The notes below the pieces were generated by a model. That model was not told the origin of the DNA and did not search any database. It was given only the letters and a program-made list of their open reading frames with translations. Below are positions 44,960 through 55,502 of a stretch of 64,000 nucleotides of DNA, piece after piece (position 1 is the first letter of the stretch; each line of letters begins with the position of its first letter). Location: assembly GCA_024305745.1 (NCBI GenBank), contig JAHRBS010000003.1, positions 2,108,001 to 2,172,000 on the forward strand, in the 5' to 3' direction. This stretch comes from Polyporus tsugae. Lineage: Eukaryota > Basidiomycota > Agaricomycetes > Polyporales > Polyporaceae. The position numbers were made by a program, and so were the translations under genes.

Positions 44960-46698
44960 GGCGACGGATCGTTCAAGGCAACCCAGTAACAACCATGACA
45001 CTTATATATGGCCGTGTCAGCCAAGGGCAGCCGCCGCAACGGTATTCCACCAGAAGCATTGCGCGTCCGAAGATTCGCATGATGTGCTTCGCGTCCTGAG
45101 GCGACATTCGATCAATGGAGCTATTGTGAGCGAAGTCGACATGGACGCGTCGACATTAGAGCGGGATATCTAGACAATCATGGTCACTGGACCCCGACCT
45201 CCTGTTGCGAAACATGATTGCCTGCGGTGCATGCGAATGCAGCATGCGAAGAGGGCAAGTACGGATCGGGATGGGAAAGCTTGGCGACGACGCGGAGAAA
45301 TGGCGAACACTTATAGCTGTGAAGCCTAGTGCCCGATGCCCGTATCCGCAGGGTCCAGGCATTCGTCGCGGACCGCGGTGCGCCAGCGAAGGACCGTACA
45401 CTTTTGGCTTTCATAGTCGAATCGCAATCCCCGTGGCGGATCCGGTCGGAAGTACTCTAGAAAGATAGTCTGTGGAACCCTCTTCTAAACAGGAGGACAG
45501 CGAGCAAGGCATGTGAGGCAGATTCAGAAGGCTGTCCTTGAGAACGGTATCTTATCACGCTACCTGTACGCATGTGGAACAGCTCCTTCTTGAATTCTTC
45601 TCCGAAGCCGCGCCGTGTGGTAGTCGATGCCCGACTATGGCAGACTGACGGAATTGAAGGAGTGTATCTTCTTCGAATACAAACGGATGCATGCTCAGGG
45701 CGTCGTGGTGGGAGTAGAAAGGATGCAGGGTGCCTGCATGACAGGACTGCGGACAGATACGGGCGCCAATTGGGGCTATGATGGGCGATCGAGGAGGTCG
45801 ATCCACCGCTCGTGGTTCCCCACCATGACCATTGGCTATCTTCAACAGTCCGCTCAGACTCGTAGTCGTCAAAGTTCACTTGGATGTGCTCAGCAACCGC
45901 CGAACGACGTTTCACGCCGATGTCAGTCACCTGTCGGGAACGGTGAGTTCAAATGTGTAATCGCAGTGTTCTGCTAGTAGTAGTAGTTACTAGTCACCAA
46001 CAGAGGCTTACTATCTCTAGCAGCCAACTAGCAGCTGAGCTACAGTATGTCGGCTATTTTGGTGGCGATAGGAAGGACCGCTCCTACTCCAAGCTTCTCT
46101 ACAGGCTGTGCGGGGGCGGTCGAGGTGTGAATGATATCGCACGTTCGGCGGCCCGACAGCGATCCGTGAAGTTATCCAGGATGGAGCGTCCTGGGTTCTT
46201 CCAAGTTCACGTGTAGTCAAACGGCCCGTGGAGGAGCGGCTTTGCGGCAAGTCAATATGAGGAAGACAAAAGCTTGATGTCATATCTGTGCGTCCCTCGG
46301 CTTCTCGTGATTCGGTCACTCACTGCAGCGCTGACTGCATACACTCTCGCTCTTTAGTCAGTCGCGCTGCACCGGCATTTGGGCCTATCAACACTACCTC
46401 TGCCGGTATTTTGCCGCCTCAATTTCGCACATAGATTCTTCATTACCAATCGCGCAGGTAGAAACAACGGGGTTGAGGGATAGTGTTTACCCTGCCTCAC
46501 CCAGGTGTCAGCTGCACATCCTGACCAAAGTCAGGTTTGATCCGTGGTCATTCATCGAAGTTAGTGCGACTTGCAGGCTTCTCAGATTCTTGTTTATCGC
46601 ATCACGCGGTAGGACTTCGTTGCAACTGCTCGGGGCCGTCAGCGGGCGAGAAGCCAAGGCATCCGTATAAAATGTGGCTCCCAGAGGTTGAGGAGGCG
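44960..46698. other. Divergent intergenic region (sedolisin / GH127)
   Basis: About 1.7 kb with no supported gene. It holds the sedolisin TATA element (45001-45010). Overlapping frames at 45457-45977 on both strands are moderately long, but no family was recognised. Confidence 0.5.
45001..45010 (-). promoter_or_regulatory. TATA box of the sedolisin gene
   Basis: The minus strand reads CATATATAAG, 43 bp upstream of the start codon at 44959. Such close TATA elements are typical of highly induced secreted-enzyme genes in fungi. Confidence 0.55.
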
Positions 46699-49600
46699 AT
46701 GAACGGACCGTTCACGATGATTTGGGGCCTGCTTGTCGCTCTCTTAGCCTCCCTTGGGGCTCGTGTTGTGGTAAACGGGAAGACCCCTTCGGGACGTGAG
46801 TAACACCAAACAGCTGCTCTATGAATGACGTATTGACTGGTCTTTGCTAGTTGCCCCCAAGGCGTTCCTTAGTCTCCCCCTGGGTACCATCAAACCCGCG
46901 GGCTGGTTATATGATCAGGTTTGGATGGGCAGGCTAACGCATATTCCCACAACTCACCATTTTTATTAGCTGGTCGTCCAAACCAATGGGCTAGCTGGGC
47001 ATGAGCACGACTTCTATCACTAGTAAGCGACTTTATGACTCCCATGAGCACTACTCATCCGCCCGCGCATCAGTGTTTCTGACAGTGATTGGATCGGCGG
47101 AACATCGTACTATTCTTCTCTTGAGGAAGGTACGGCAAAGATGTTCCCTCCCCCCTCCCCCTCATGCTGATATGAAGTGCTAAATAGCCGGAAGCTACTG
47201 GTTTGTGCGTGTATGCGCTTTCTTATCCACCCATTCACCTAACCTTCGCCATTCAGAACGGAATGGTCCCAAACGGTGTTCTCCTCGACGATCCCACCAT
47301 CCAATCGCAGGTCCAGCAATTCCTCGACTATGTCCTGGATAATCAAGATGCTACTGGATGGCTCGGGCCTGAGGTCAACACCACCAAACCGCGCTACTTG
47401 TGGGGTCGCTATCCTTTCTTCTTTGGAGCTATTCAGATGGTCGAAGCAAACCCGGCGCTGACGGATCGCGTCGTGAGCGCCTTCCACAAGTTCGTTGCGC
47501 TGGCAAACACAATGCTGCATAACGGCGAGGGCCTCGAGGACTGGACTCGCACCCGATGGGAGGATTTCGTCATCGTTCTCCAGTGGTGCGTACACGGGAA
47601 TCCGGTTGTTTATGGTTATCGGGGTCTCATCATCCTCCGCAACCACGATGATAGGCTCTACGATTTCCATCCCCAGAGCAACGAGGATCTTCTCATTGAC
47701 ACGATGAAGCAGCTCAAGTACACCGGGGACCCGTGGGAGGATGTATTCAACGAGACCGTTCGTTTAGCGAAGCTCGTAGAGAGACCGAACGCTCACTTCT
47801 CCGAATAGTATTTCCCAAAGACTGCCGTTGAGGACTTACCCAACCCCTTCCCGGTGCTCACCTGGCACGGTGTCAACATGGCGGAAGGGTTGAAGGCGCT
47901 CCCATCCACCTATCGCTTCACGCACAACCAATCCGGTTGGTTCTCTATAAAATCTCCAATGGTCCATGGACTCACCTCAAATATGAATAGATCTCGATGC
48001 AGCAAGCAAGGGATGGGACCTCCTATTTCAGTACCACGGCCGCCCCTCGGGAATCTACGCTGCCGATGAATACCTAGCGGGACTGGAGGCCGCTCGAGGG
48101 TACGTCCACTAACCATTCCTCTTCGGTTACGTACAGCTCACGTCGTGACGTGACATCGCTGCTGACAGGACGGAACTGTGCCTGGTCGTGGTAAGTGCCA
48201 AACTAGCGTGAAGCTCGTCTGATTAACTGCAGATTACGCGGGGTATGTAGGAAACGATGTTCTCGTACGTGTTCGGGACCCCCTCCCCTGGCCGTAACCA
48301 GCATAGCTCACAAAATGTCTCGGATCCTAGCGGCTCTTTCCTGTATCAAGTCATCGGCGACCCAAAGTTTGCTGACAGGGTGCGTACAGCATAGGGTTAC
48401 TAGCATTGGTGCTGACAGTCCCTGTGAATCAGGTTGAGCGAATCACCTACAACGCACTGCCTGCGACCCTTACTGGAGGCATGTTCTGCTGCTTCAACCC
48501 AACCTCACTGGTGGACGTAGCAAACGTGGCTAATCACGCTTCGGCTTGGCAGATATGTGGTCGCGCCAATACCTGCAGCAGCAAAACCAAATCGCAGCCA
48601 AGAATATGTCCCCGTGCGTACCATGCCAAATTCTGCACGTCATCCTGGAACCGTCTATTCATTTCATCCGTACTACTACAGGAACCCTTTCCCCAATGAC
48701 GGGTATGTCCCTTCGAACGGCATGGTCGCAAGCGAAAAACCAATGACCAATGGCTGGCAGACCTTATTCTAACGTTTTCGGCTTGGAGCCGAACTATCCG
48801 TAAGTGCTGCAGTTGGTTTAGCTGCCTGCGCGCTGCGTCGAGGCACAGATGCAGTAGTTCGGATGCTGTACTGCCTCGACACGACTGGATACTAATTCGG
48901 GATCCATTGCACCGCCGCTCATGCAATGCCGAACACCCGTAGGTGCTGTACGGTGAACCACCCGCAGGGATGGCCAAAGTTCATCAGCAACGCGTTCGTG
49001 ACGACCCCGAACCAAGCCTCGCTTGTGCAAGTCTATCTCGGGCCGTACGCCGTCAACACCACACTCGCTCCTGGTGAGTCCGTGCGTCCCCGCATCATCT
49101 CATAAGCACGTCATGTCGGAACCATCGTTCTCCCGCCATGTATGTGTCTACGAGGTGTATCTGAAGCTCACTCGCTCGTGTTTCATAGGGAACAAAGTTT
49201 CGGTCTCGGTGGATACGTTGTACCCCTTCAGCGATACGCTCACCACAACGATCACGGCCGGCAGAGCGTTCACCTACTACGTGCGGATCCCCAGCTGGGT
49301 GACCAATGGGACCATCTCGGTCAACGGAAGGCCCGCCAGACCTGTCTCCCCGTCCAACGGGCTTCATGCGGTGTCCGTGCAGGCGGGGACTACCAAGTTC
49401 ACGCTGGACCTCCCCGCCGAGATCACAACGGGTCAGTAATAATTTCTCTTCTCCCTCCGGACCAAGGTCCGAGCCTGGCTGAAACGTTTCTGCTCACCCA
49501 CACCCACACATTCGCTCTCACAGAGGAGCGTCCGCACGGCTCGATCGCCGTGCACCGCGGGCCGCTGCACTACGCGTTCGACATCTCCCGCAGCGAGCGG

Positions 49601-50008
49601 ATGCTCGCGCAGAACGCGCAGCAGCCGCTCGCGGTCGACCTCGAGTTCGACGCGACGGAGGCGTGGCAGTACGCGATCGACCCCGCGACGCTGGCCTTCC
49701 ACGGCGGCACGCCGGCGGGCGGGCAGCTCCCGTCGCCCGTCTTTGACTCGGGCCTGTCGCCGTTCACGATCACGGCTTCGGCGTGCCCGATCGACTGGGC
49801 GGTCGCTGGGGATACTTTCGCCGCCGCGCCGCCGACGGACCCGGCGTGCACGGGCGCGGCGAGGAACATCACGCTCTGGCCGTTCGGGGTAAGTCCTTTT
49901 GTTTATTGTCGTCGGGATGCGGCGGTGACTGACGATGGCGACGTTGCGGTGTTTACGCAGTCGACGAAGCTTCGCATCGGCGAGTTCCCAACGTTCAAGG
50001 CGACCTGA
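46699..50008 (+). CDS. GH127-type (DUF1680) beta-L-arabinofuranosidase-like enzyme, secreted
   Basis: Twenty exons: 46699-46795, 46851-46918, 46970-47022, 47074-47129, 47188-47204, 47257-47585, 47655-47757, 47809-47935, 47991-48099, 48169-48190, 48251-48264, 48331-48379, 48433-48478, 48553-48613, 48682-48702, 48761-48799, 48943-49073, 49189-49431, 49524-49888 and 49961-50008; about 665 residues. A signal peptide (MIWGLLVALLASLGA) leads to family landmarks: SLPLGTIKPAGWLYDQ, GHEHDFYHY, SYWFNGMVPN, LTWHGVNMAEGLKA and GDMWSRQYLQQQNQ. The putative zinc site of GH127 is present as Glu-x-Cys (GTELC) and a later CysCys (PCCTVNHPQGWP). The family removes arabinofuranose, or has unassigned glycosidase activity. 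Several exons are only 14-22 nt, and one intron has a GC donor. The start could be 46672, 46699 or 46717. Confidence 0.8.
48479..48552 (+). other. GC-AG intron in the GH127 gene
   Basis: The donor reads GGAG|GCATGT and the acceptor TTGGCAG. The join ATLTGDMWSRQY is strongly conserved in the family and no GT donor gives it. A GCTAATCAC branch-like sequence lies inside. Confidence 0.6.
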
Positions 50009-50640
50009 GCACCGGCCACTCACCAAACCTAAACACGGCCGTTGTGAGGGGGAACGGCGGGTCTTCTTCTTGGCAGAGCAATAAATCAGGAGCAGTATTT
50101 GAAAGCGTTGTGGAGTCTGTACGAATTTAGTATGTCGTGCGCGAATGAGATATGTTTCAGTCTTGTGGAACGCGGTTGTGGCGAGACGCGTCGCGACGCG
50201 TCCTAACTCTTCTCGGTAGGACTAGTTGGCACGTGCACAATCGCGCTAAGACTAAGTAGTAGTGTCCTTTACGACTTTGGCGTTCAAAGACCGAGCGTTC
50301 TAACATGCCTATCGAACGCTGGGTGGTAGGGCACACGAGGGTAAGTGTTGTGGCTCGCAGCTAAGAGCTGAAGAGGTTTGTGATTCGAAGGATCCGATGT
50401 GACCGGGATAGCGCCGGACAAGAGGAATGATCGGTTGGCGCGCACGGAGGTGCGACGGGTCACGGGTGGCTGGGGCCGGCTATCCCGGTTGAGCTCCTGG
50501 CCACCTCTCGTCCAGTGACCCTTCCTCAATTGTGGCTTGTCGACAGACCCCCTTCTCGACCCCCTTGCAGCGTTATCTCTTCCAGACTCTCTCTTCCACT
50601 ACACAGCCCTCCTCCAACAACCCCTCATCACAACCCCATG
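50009..50640. other. Intergenic region, no gene seen
   Basis: The 3' flank of the GH127 gene and the promoter of the Sds3 gene. A CGTCGCGACGCG palindrome-like sequence lies near 50190. Pyrimidine-rich just before 50641. Confidence 0.45.
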
Positions 50641-51879
50641 CCCCCACAGCCTGGAGTCTTTGCGGTATCCCATTCCTCGTCCCACAAAGTCCGCTCTGGG
50701 CAGGCCGTTGAAGTGGCCTCGGTCAACACACTCCACTACGAACAGATTGCGGGGCCCAGCTCGAGGCCACACGGTGCGTCTGATCCCCGTCTCTCCACGA
50801 GCGAAGGGTAGCCTCGAACACGGATACCCCCAGGTGCTCAGGAAGACCCCAAGAAAGACAAGCGGAGGAAGGAGGTGGTAGGCAAAATCACGAAGGAGAT
50901 GGCAGAACGGAGAGAAGAGTACGTCCCGTGCATCAGCATGTCCTTCCGTAACGCGTATGCTCACCCGCCGTGGCTACCCTCCCCCTGCCCCCTCCGTTTA
51001 CCCCAGCATCGGACGCCATTACGCGGAAGCCATCTCGGACCTCCACAGTGTCTCCATCCAGCTCGCTACCCGCCCCGAGACATCTCCAGCATACAATCTC
51101 CGTCTATACCCCATCTCCCTCGAGCGCGGCGCGCTCCTCCACTCAATCGAGCTGCAGGAGCGACACGCACTGTCCATCGTTCAGACCGCATACGACGAAG
51201 AGCGCGAGCGCGTCGAGGAGGAGTGGAAACGCGGACGTGACCGCATCCGCGAACGCATGCTCGAGGGCATCGAAGACCGCCGCCGGCGCGCGCGCGAAGA
51301 GAAGGACGGCGAAGGCACGGTCGTCGGTGAGTACCCCGTTTTCTGTCTTCTGTCTATCCTAGGATCGTGGGCGCCAACCCGCATACGCTGTTCCGGCGCG
51401 TACCCTTGCTTCCAGACGGAGGCGTAGACTCCCAGTCGCGCCCGCACATTACGCGCAAGCTGCGAAACAAGCTGGGTGGCGGCACGTCTCCGCCACCGAC
51501 GCCCGTCCCCGGCGGGCACCCTGGGCTGGGAAACGGTGGGGTCGCGTCCATTGGCTCGGGCCCGGTCACGACCGGACCACTCCTCAACCCCCATTCCCTA
51601 TCCGTCGATGAGCTTCCCTCCCTATTCCCTTTACCTCTGATATCCGGGCAGACGGGCGGGAGCCAGGGCTATGGGTACGGCAACGGCGCGAGCGGGGGTG
51701 GGAATGGCAGACGGAGGGCGAAGGGCGGGCGCGAGGCACAGGCTCCGGGCGCGATTGGGAAGGCCCTGAACGCGCTTCACGCACTCAAGGAGAACGAATG
51801 CGAGGCGGACCTGGGGGAGATCCGCCGGGGGAACAAGCGGCGTAGGGCCGCCGCCGGCAGCCTTGCGGGGAAGGCTTGA
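50641..51879 (+). CDS. SDS3: Sds3-like subunit of the Rpd3L histone deacetylase complex
   Basis: Four exons (50641-50773, 50834-50918, 51007-51326, 51416-51879) give about 333 residues. The core is a long helical region: QEDPKKDKRRKEVVGKITKE, RHYAEAISDLHSVSIQLA, then ALSIVQTAYDEERERVEEEW and a basic RDRIRERMLEGIEDRRRR run. RPHITRKLRNKLGG follows. This arrangement is typical of Sds3/BRMS1 family proteins, which dimerise through the coiled coil and hold Sin3 to the Rpd3 deacetylase. The C-terminal third is Gly/Pro rich with a basic end. The first acceptor at 50833 was chosen over 50841 because only it keeps the EDPKK frame. The start is the first ATG of the exon; in-frame ATGs farther upstream exist but code low-complexity sequence. 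Confidence 0.78.
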
Positions 51880-52569
51880 CATCTTGTTCTGTTTGTTGTA
51901 CATTGTACGTCCCCCCCTAATCCTCCCGTATTGTGCATTTTGACTGAGGATAGCAGTCATGTAGACGTAGCACTATTACCATTACCCACCCTGCTCGCTA
52001 TCTATCGGGATTTGGATTTCGGAGACTCGACTGTCGGTGCGTCCGTGAACTCCGAGAACATCGGGTGCTTGTCCGGGCCGGTGCTTCCGGCACATTCAAG
52101 CTTTCGGCCAGGTTTGGGGCGGCCTCCGACCAACCTCCGACTCAACGCTGAACCGTTGTTTGACGTTGGATGGTCGTACGGCTAGTCTTTTCACATATCT
52201 AAATGATAGCCTCACAAGCTTTGTAGGTTGCCACTCCGGGTTGGACTCCTGATTCCTCCTCACTTGCAATCATTGCTAATGTAACCCCCAGTTACGCAGT
52301 TCCAGCAAAGCGTGTAGTGCGATGCGCTTCCTCATGAACTTCTCCAATTTTCCAGGTCAGTGCGAACATCGCTCGTCGTTGGAATACTGTTAACATTGCC
52401 ACCTCGCAATAAACTTCCGTGCCTCAATTTCAACTGATAGTGGACCACAACCCCGAGCGCCCCCCCCCGCGCAAAGACGATCGACTCAGACTTTGAGTAC
52501 CATTTCCTGACTTACCTGCATCGTCAACATGCACCCTCTAATACTTCATCTACCTACAACCCGAGCCCA
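51880..52569. other. Intergenic region, no gene seen
   Basis: About 690 bp after the Sds3 gene. A run of nine C's lies near 52462. No conserved frame. Confidence 0.45.
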
Positions 52570-53151
52570 ATGGGTTGGTTAACGTGGTTGGTCTCGTATG
52601 GTTACCTGTCGTGGCTCGAGCCTCGAGGCGACGACCCGATTCCACTGGATGGCAGTGTGTGTGATGATCGGACAGTAAGTGACATGCGGCCCGACGATCT
52701 TGGAAAACCCTGCGCCCTCTCTTCTCCCAACCTTCCCTTCAACCTGTATATACCAGTACAATTTCCGATCGGATGTTGTACTTCTTCTCAGGACGGCTCT
52801 TCTGCGACGAACGTACAATCGCAACTGGAGGGAATGTATCGGACATTTCGCCCGAAACATCCACGTGCACTGGTAAGTATCCCCGACACCCACTGCAATC
52901 GGTGCCGGTGTTTCCTCCCGGGACAGTGACTACATCCCGTACAGTCAGCTCTTCTCACTCTTTCCACTTCGAGGACACATCCGTCGCCGAGAGAAATCTG
53001 GAATGCCACGGAGCTGTCGTACCCCACCGGCAACACACTCATCATTTGGTCATGCGATGACTGGCGAAAGCTCTCGACTGGCGCTCGCAGCATGGTCATC
53101 GCCAACCTCTGGAGCTGGCCGGAGTGGTATATATACGCGATCTCGTGGTGA
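52570..53151 (+). CDS. Possible small three-exon gene, unknown product
   Basis: Three exons (52570-52674, 52792-52872, 52945-53151) can be joined through consensus borders (both donors GTAAGT, acceptors TCTCAG and GTACAG), all in phase 0, to give an open frame of 130 residues. It begins MGWLTWLVSYGYLSWLEPRG, which is partly hydrophobic, and ends with a Trp-rich segment (LIIWSCDDWRKLSTGARSMV, then ANLWSWPEW). No family was recognised. The case for a gene is the coincidence of open frame, phase and splice consensus. Against it, the last exon overlaps a TATA-like element of the dienelactone hydrolase gene and the sequence is short. Confidence 0.35.
53128..53135 (+). promoter_or_regulatory. TATA box of the dienelactone hydrolase gene
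   Basis: TATATATA lies 100 bp upstream of the ATG at 53235, in a GC-rich context. Confidence 0.5.
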
Positions 53152-53234
53152 CCACATGAATCAGCGATCCGCCAGCTACTTAACAGCTACCAGTCACCCT
53201 CTTTATTCACATCGCCGCCTCGCTAGCCTTCATC

Positions 53235-54231
53235 ATGTCTCTCTGCGCTGACTGCTTCAAGGGTGAGCCTATTGCGGTCAGAGGAATTCGTCTATGTAAT
53301 GTCACCCCGAAACAAATATAGGTGTTCGCCACGAAGGCACTCCTGAGGGTACCTTCAGCTCCACATTCACTTCCCGCTGACCATTATTACTTACTTGAAC
53401 CGTGTCCAGGCACCACTCAGACGATCGGTGGGATTGTGTCCTACGTCGCGACTCCGACCGCCGAGTACCCCAAGGACAAGGTCGTCCTTTTCCTCGCCGA
53501 CGCCTTTGGCCTGAAGCTTGAGAACAACAAGGTAAGCGGACTTTTTTCTTTCAGTATGACTTGAACGCGGCCTGAACTGCGGATCCACAGCTCCTCGCGG
53601 ACGACTTCGCCCGCAACGGCTTCAAAGTCGTCATGCCCGACCTCTTCGACGACGAGCCCGCCCCCGTCAACGCCTTCTCGCCCGGCGTGAGCTTCGACAT
53701 CGGCGCCTGGTTCGGTCGGCACCCCCCGACCAGGGCGAACGTCATCGTCCACGCCGTGATCGACGCGCTCAAGGCGGAGGGCGTCACCAAGTTTGGCTCC
53801 CTGGGCTACTGCTACGGCGGACGCATCTGCTTCGACCTCGCCTTCACGGGCGACGTGCACGTCGTGGCGACGTCGCACCCGTCCCTGCTCCAGAGCCCCG
53901 CCGACCTCCAGAAGTACTTCGAGGTCGCGAAGGCGCCGCTCCTCATCAACGCTGCCGAGGTCGACCAACAGTTCCCCGCCGAGTCGCGCAAGGCCGCGGA
54001 CGAGATCTTCGGCGAGGGCAAGTTCGCCCCCGGCTACTCGCAGACGTACTGGCCGGGCTGCGTCCACGGTTTCGCGGTCCGTGGTGATTTGGTGCGTGAA
54101 TATTGTTTGTTAGTGAGGAAGATGGGTGTGGGGCTCACCGCGCCCATCTATGACAGAGCAAGCCGGAAGTCAAGACAGGCAAGGAGGGTGCCTTCAAGGC
54201 CTCTGTTGAGTGGCTCCAGAAGTACCTCTGA
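53235..54231 (+). CDS. Dienelactone hydrolase family protein
   Basis: Five exons (53235-53262, 53322-53348, 53410-53531, 53591-54091, 54157-54231) give 250 residues. The alpha/beta-hydrolase triad of the DLH family is present: the nucleophile Cys in SLGYCYGGRI near residue 132, an Asp in the AAEVDQQFP segment near 185, and the His in WPGCVHGFAVRGD near 218. The N-terminus MSLCADCFKG and GIVSYVATP are typical of fungal DLH-like enzymes. The family opens dienelactones and related esters in aromatic-compound breakdown; the fungal substrate is unknown. A TATA box sits 100 bp upstream. About 240 bp downstream is a decayed duplicate of exon 4's end, intron 4 and exon 5. Confidence 0.88.
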
Positions 54232-55502
54232 TCGTGCTTGCGTCTATGGCGGCAGGCACAGTGTAAACGCTGTAACTTGTATGTAATGTATGTATCCCGC
54301 GCCCACGGTCGTCCCGCCTGCAACCTGAATGTTTAGACTCATGCAAACCGAGCTTGAATGTGCAACCGACCTGATTGTAGATGCATTTGGTGCTCTACAC
54401 ATTTCCGTTGAAGTAAAGCTGCGCGCGCCGGAGTGGATTGGATACCTTGGGCGTTGTCCCTGGTTATGTCCTTGCACACGGATGTACTGGATCGCCCGTG
54501 GGTTCGCGGTCCGTGAATTTGCAACGTAACCGCGGTTTTTTTAATGAGGAAAACGAGTCTGGATCTCACCGCGAAAGGGGGATGGATGTCTTTAAGGCTT
54601 CCGTTGAACAGCTCAAGAAATACCTCTAGTCGTCCTTGCGTCTGTGGCGGTAAACACAATGTCTTCTGTAATTTGCCCATTACACTGGTTGATGTACACG
54701 TATCTGGATTCAAACTGTCAGGTGTCCTCGAGCATATATAACGTAAGTAGCGGACATACTTACTTTATAGTTGCAACGTTTTAAATTTCAGGCACAGCCC
54801 GATGCCGACTCGGATGCAGTTCATTACTGCAATAGCTGGAGAGTGTACTGGAATGGGGCAGGTCAGTTGTTCACGATTTTGTGACCCACTTTATCCCTGA
54901 ACTCTAATATCAGCTGCAGGATATCCGGAGTCCAGTGAGTAATGCATGGGGTCGAGAGCCTGAGCTCTGCATTTTCCAGATATCTGCGTCGGAAGCGCAG
55001 GATGGCAAATGCTCACACAGGCATGCAGAAATGTTCCCCTCGTTTCTCAGTGCTCACTGCCCTGAGCCAATGGAATGGTAACACGACATGGAACACTTAC
55101 GGTCTCATCGTAGCAAATCACTGTCTAATAGGAGATTGATGATGTGAGAGGGATGCCGACATATGCATGTCCAGATCTGATATTTATGCATGGATGTAGT
55201 GATGACTCGGGGGAGCATGATCAATAGAAGCAAGCAAACAGATATCGAACGGTCTGCCCGGGCAACTTGAAGGGAAGGCAAAGGAGTCGGATCGGAGGGG
55301 TAGTGGCTGCGCAAAGGGCGCGCGTGTTCCTTGTCAGCAGAGTTGGAATCAGGGTTGGCATCTTCATCTTATTCCCGCCTCCTCCGTCATGGAATCCTAC
55401 AAAGGTCCGACTTATTCTTGTATCGCAACCTGAACACCCTCATTCACTCTTGTATCGCCCTTCCCTCCCTTCTGTGCCCTCCACTCATGGTTCTGACCCG
55501 AC
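54232..55502. other. Intergenic region with DLH duplicate relic
   Basis: Apart from the DLH relic (54473-54675), no gene was seen before the App1 gene at 55503. Confidence 0.5.
54473..54675 (+). pseudogene. Degenerate duplicate of the dienelactone hydrolase 3' end
   Basis: This stretch aligns with 54041-54275 of the intact gene. It keeps GGTTCGCGGTCCGTG from exon 4, an intron-4 relic (GAGGAAAACGAG...TCTCACCGCG against GAGGAAGATGGG...GCTCACCGCG), and the end of exon 5 coding FKASVEQLKKYL-stop where the parent has FKASVEWLQKYL-stop. Similarity continues about 45 bp past the stop. About 24 nt of exon 5 are deleted and exon 4 is disrupted, so no product is expected. Presence of intron sequence shows DNA-level duplication, not retroposition. 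Confidence 0.75.

Noticed and set aside
45457..45977. Overlapping frames of 157 (-) and 116 (+) codons upstream of the sedolisin gene
   Set aside because: Some stretches look protein-like, but no family, splice structure or neighbour context supports either, and they overlap antisense.
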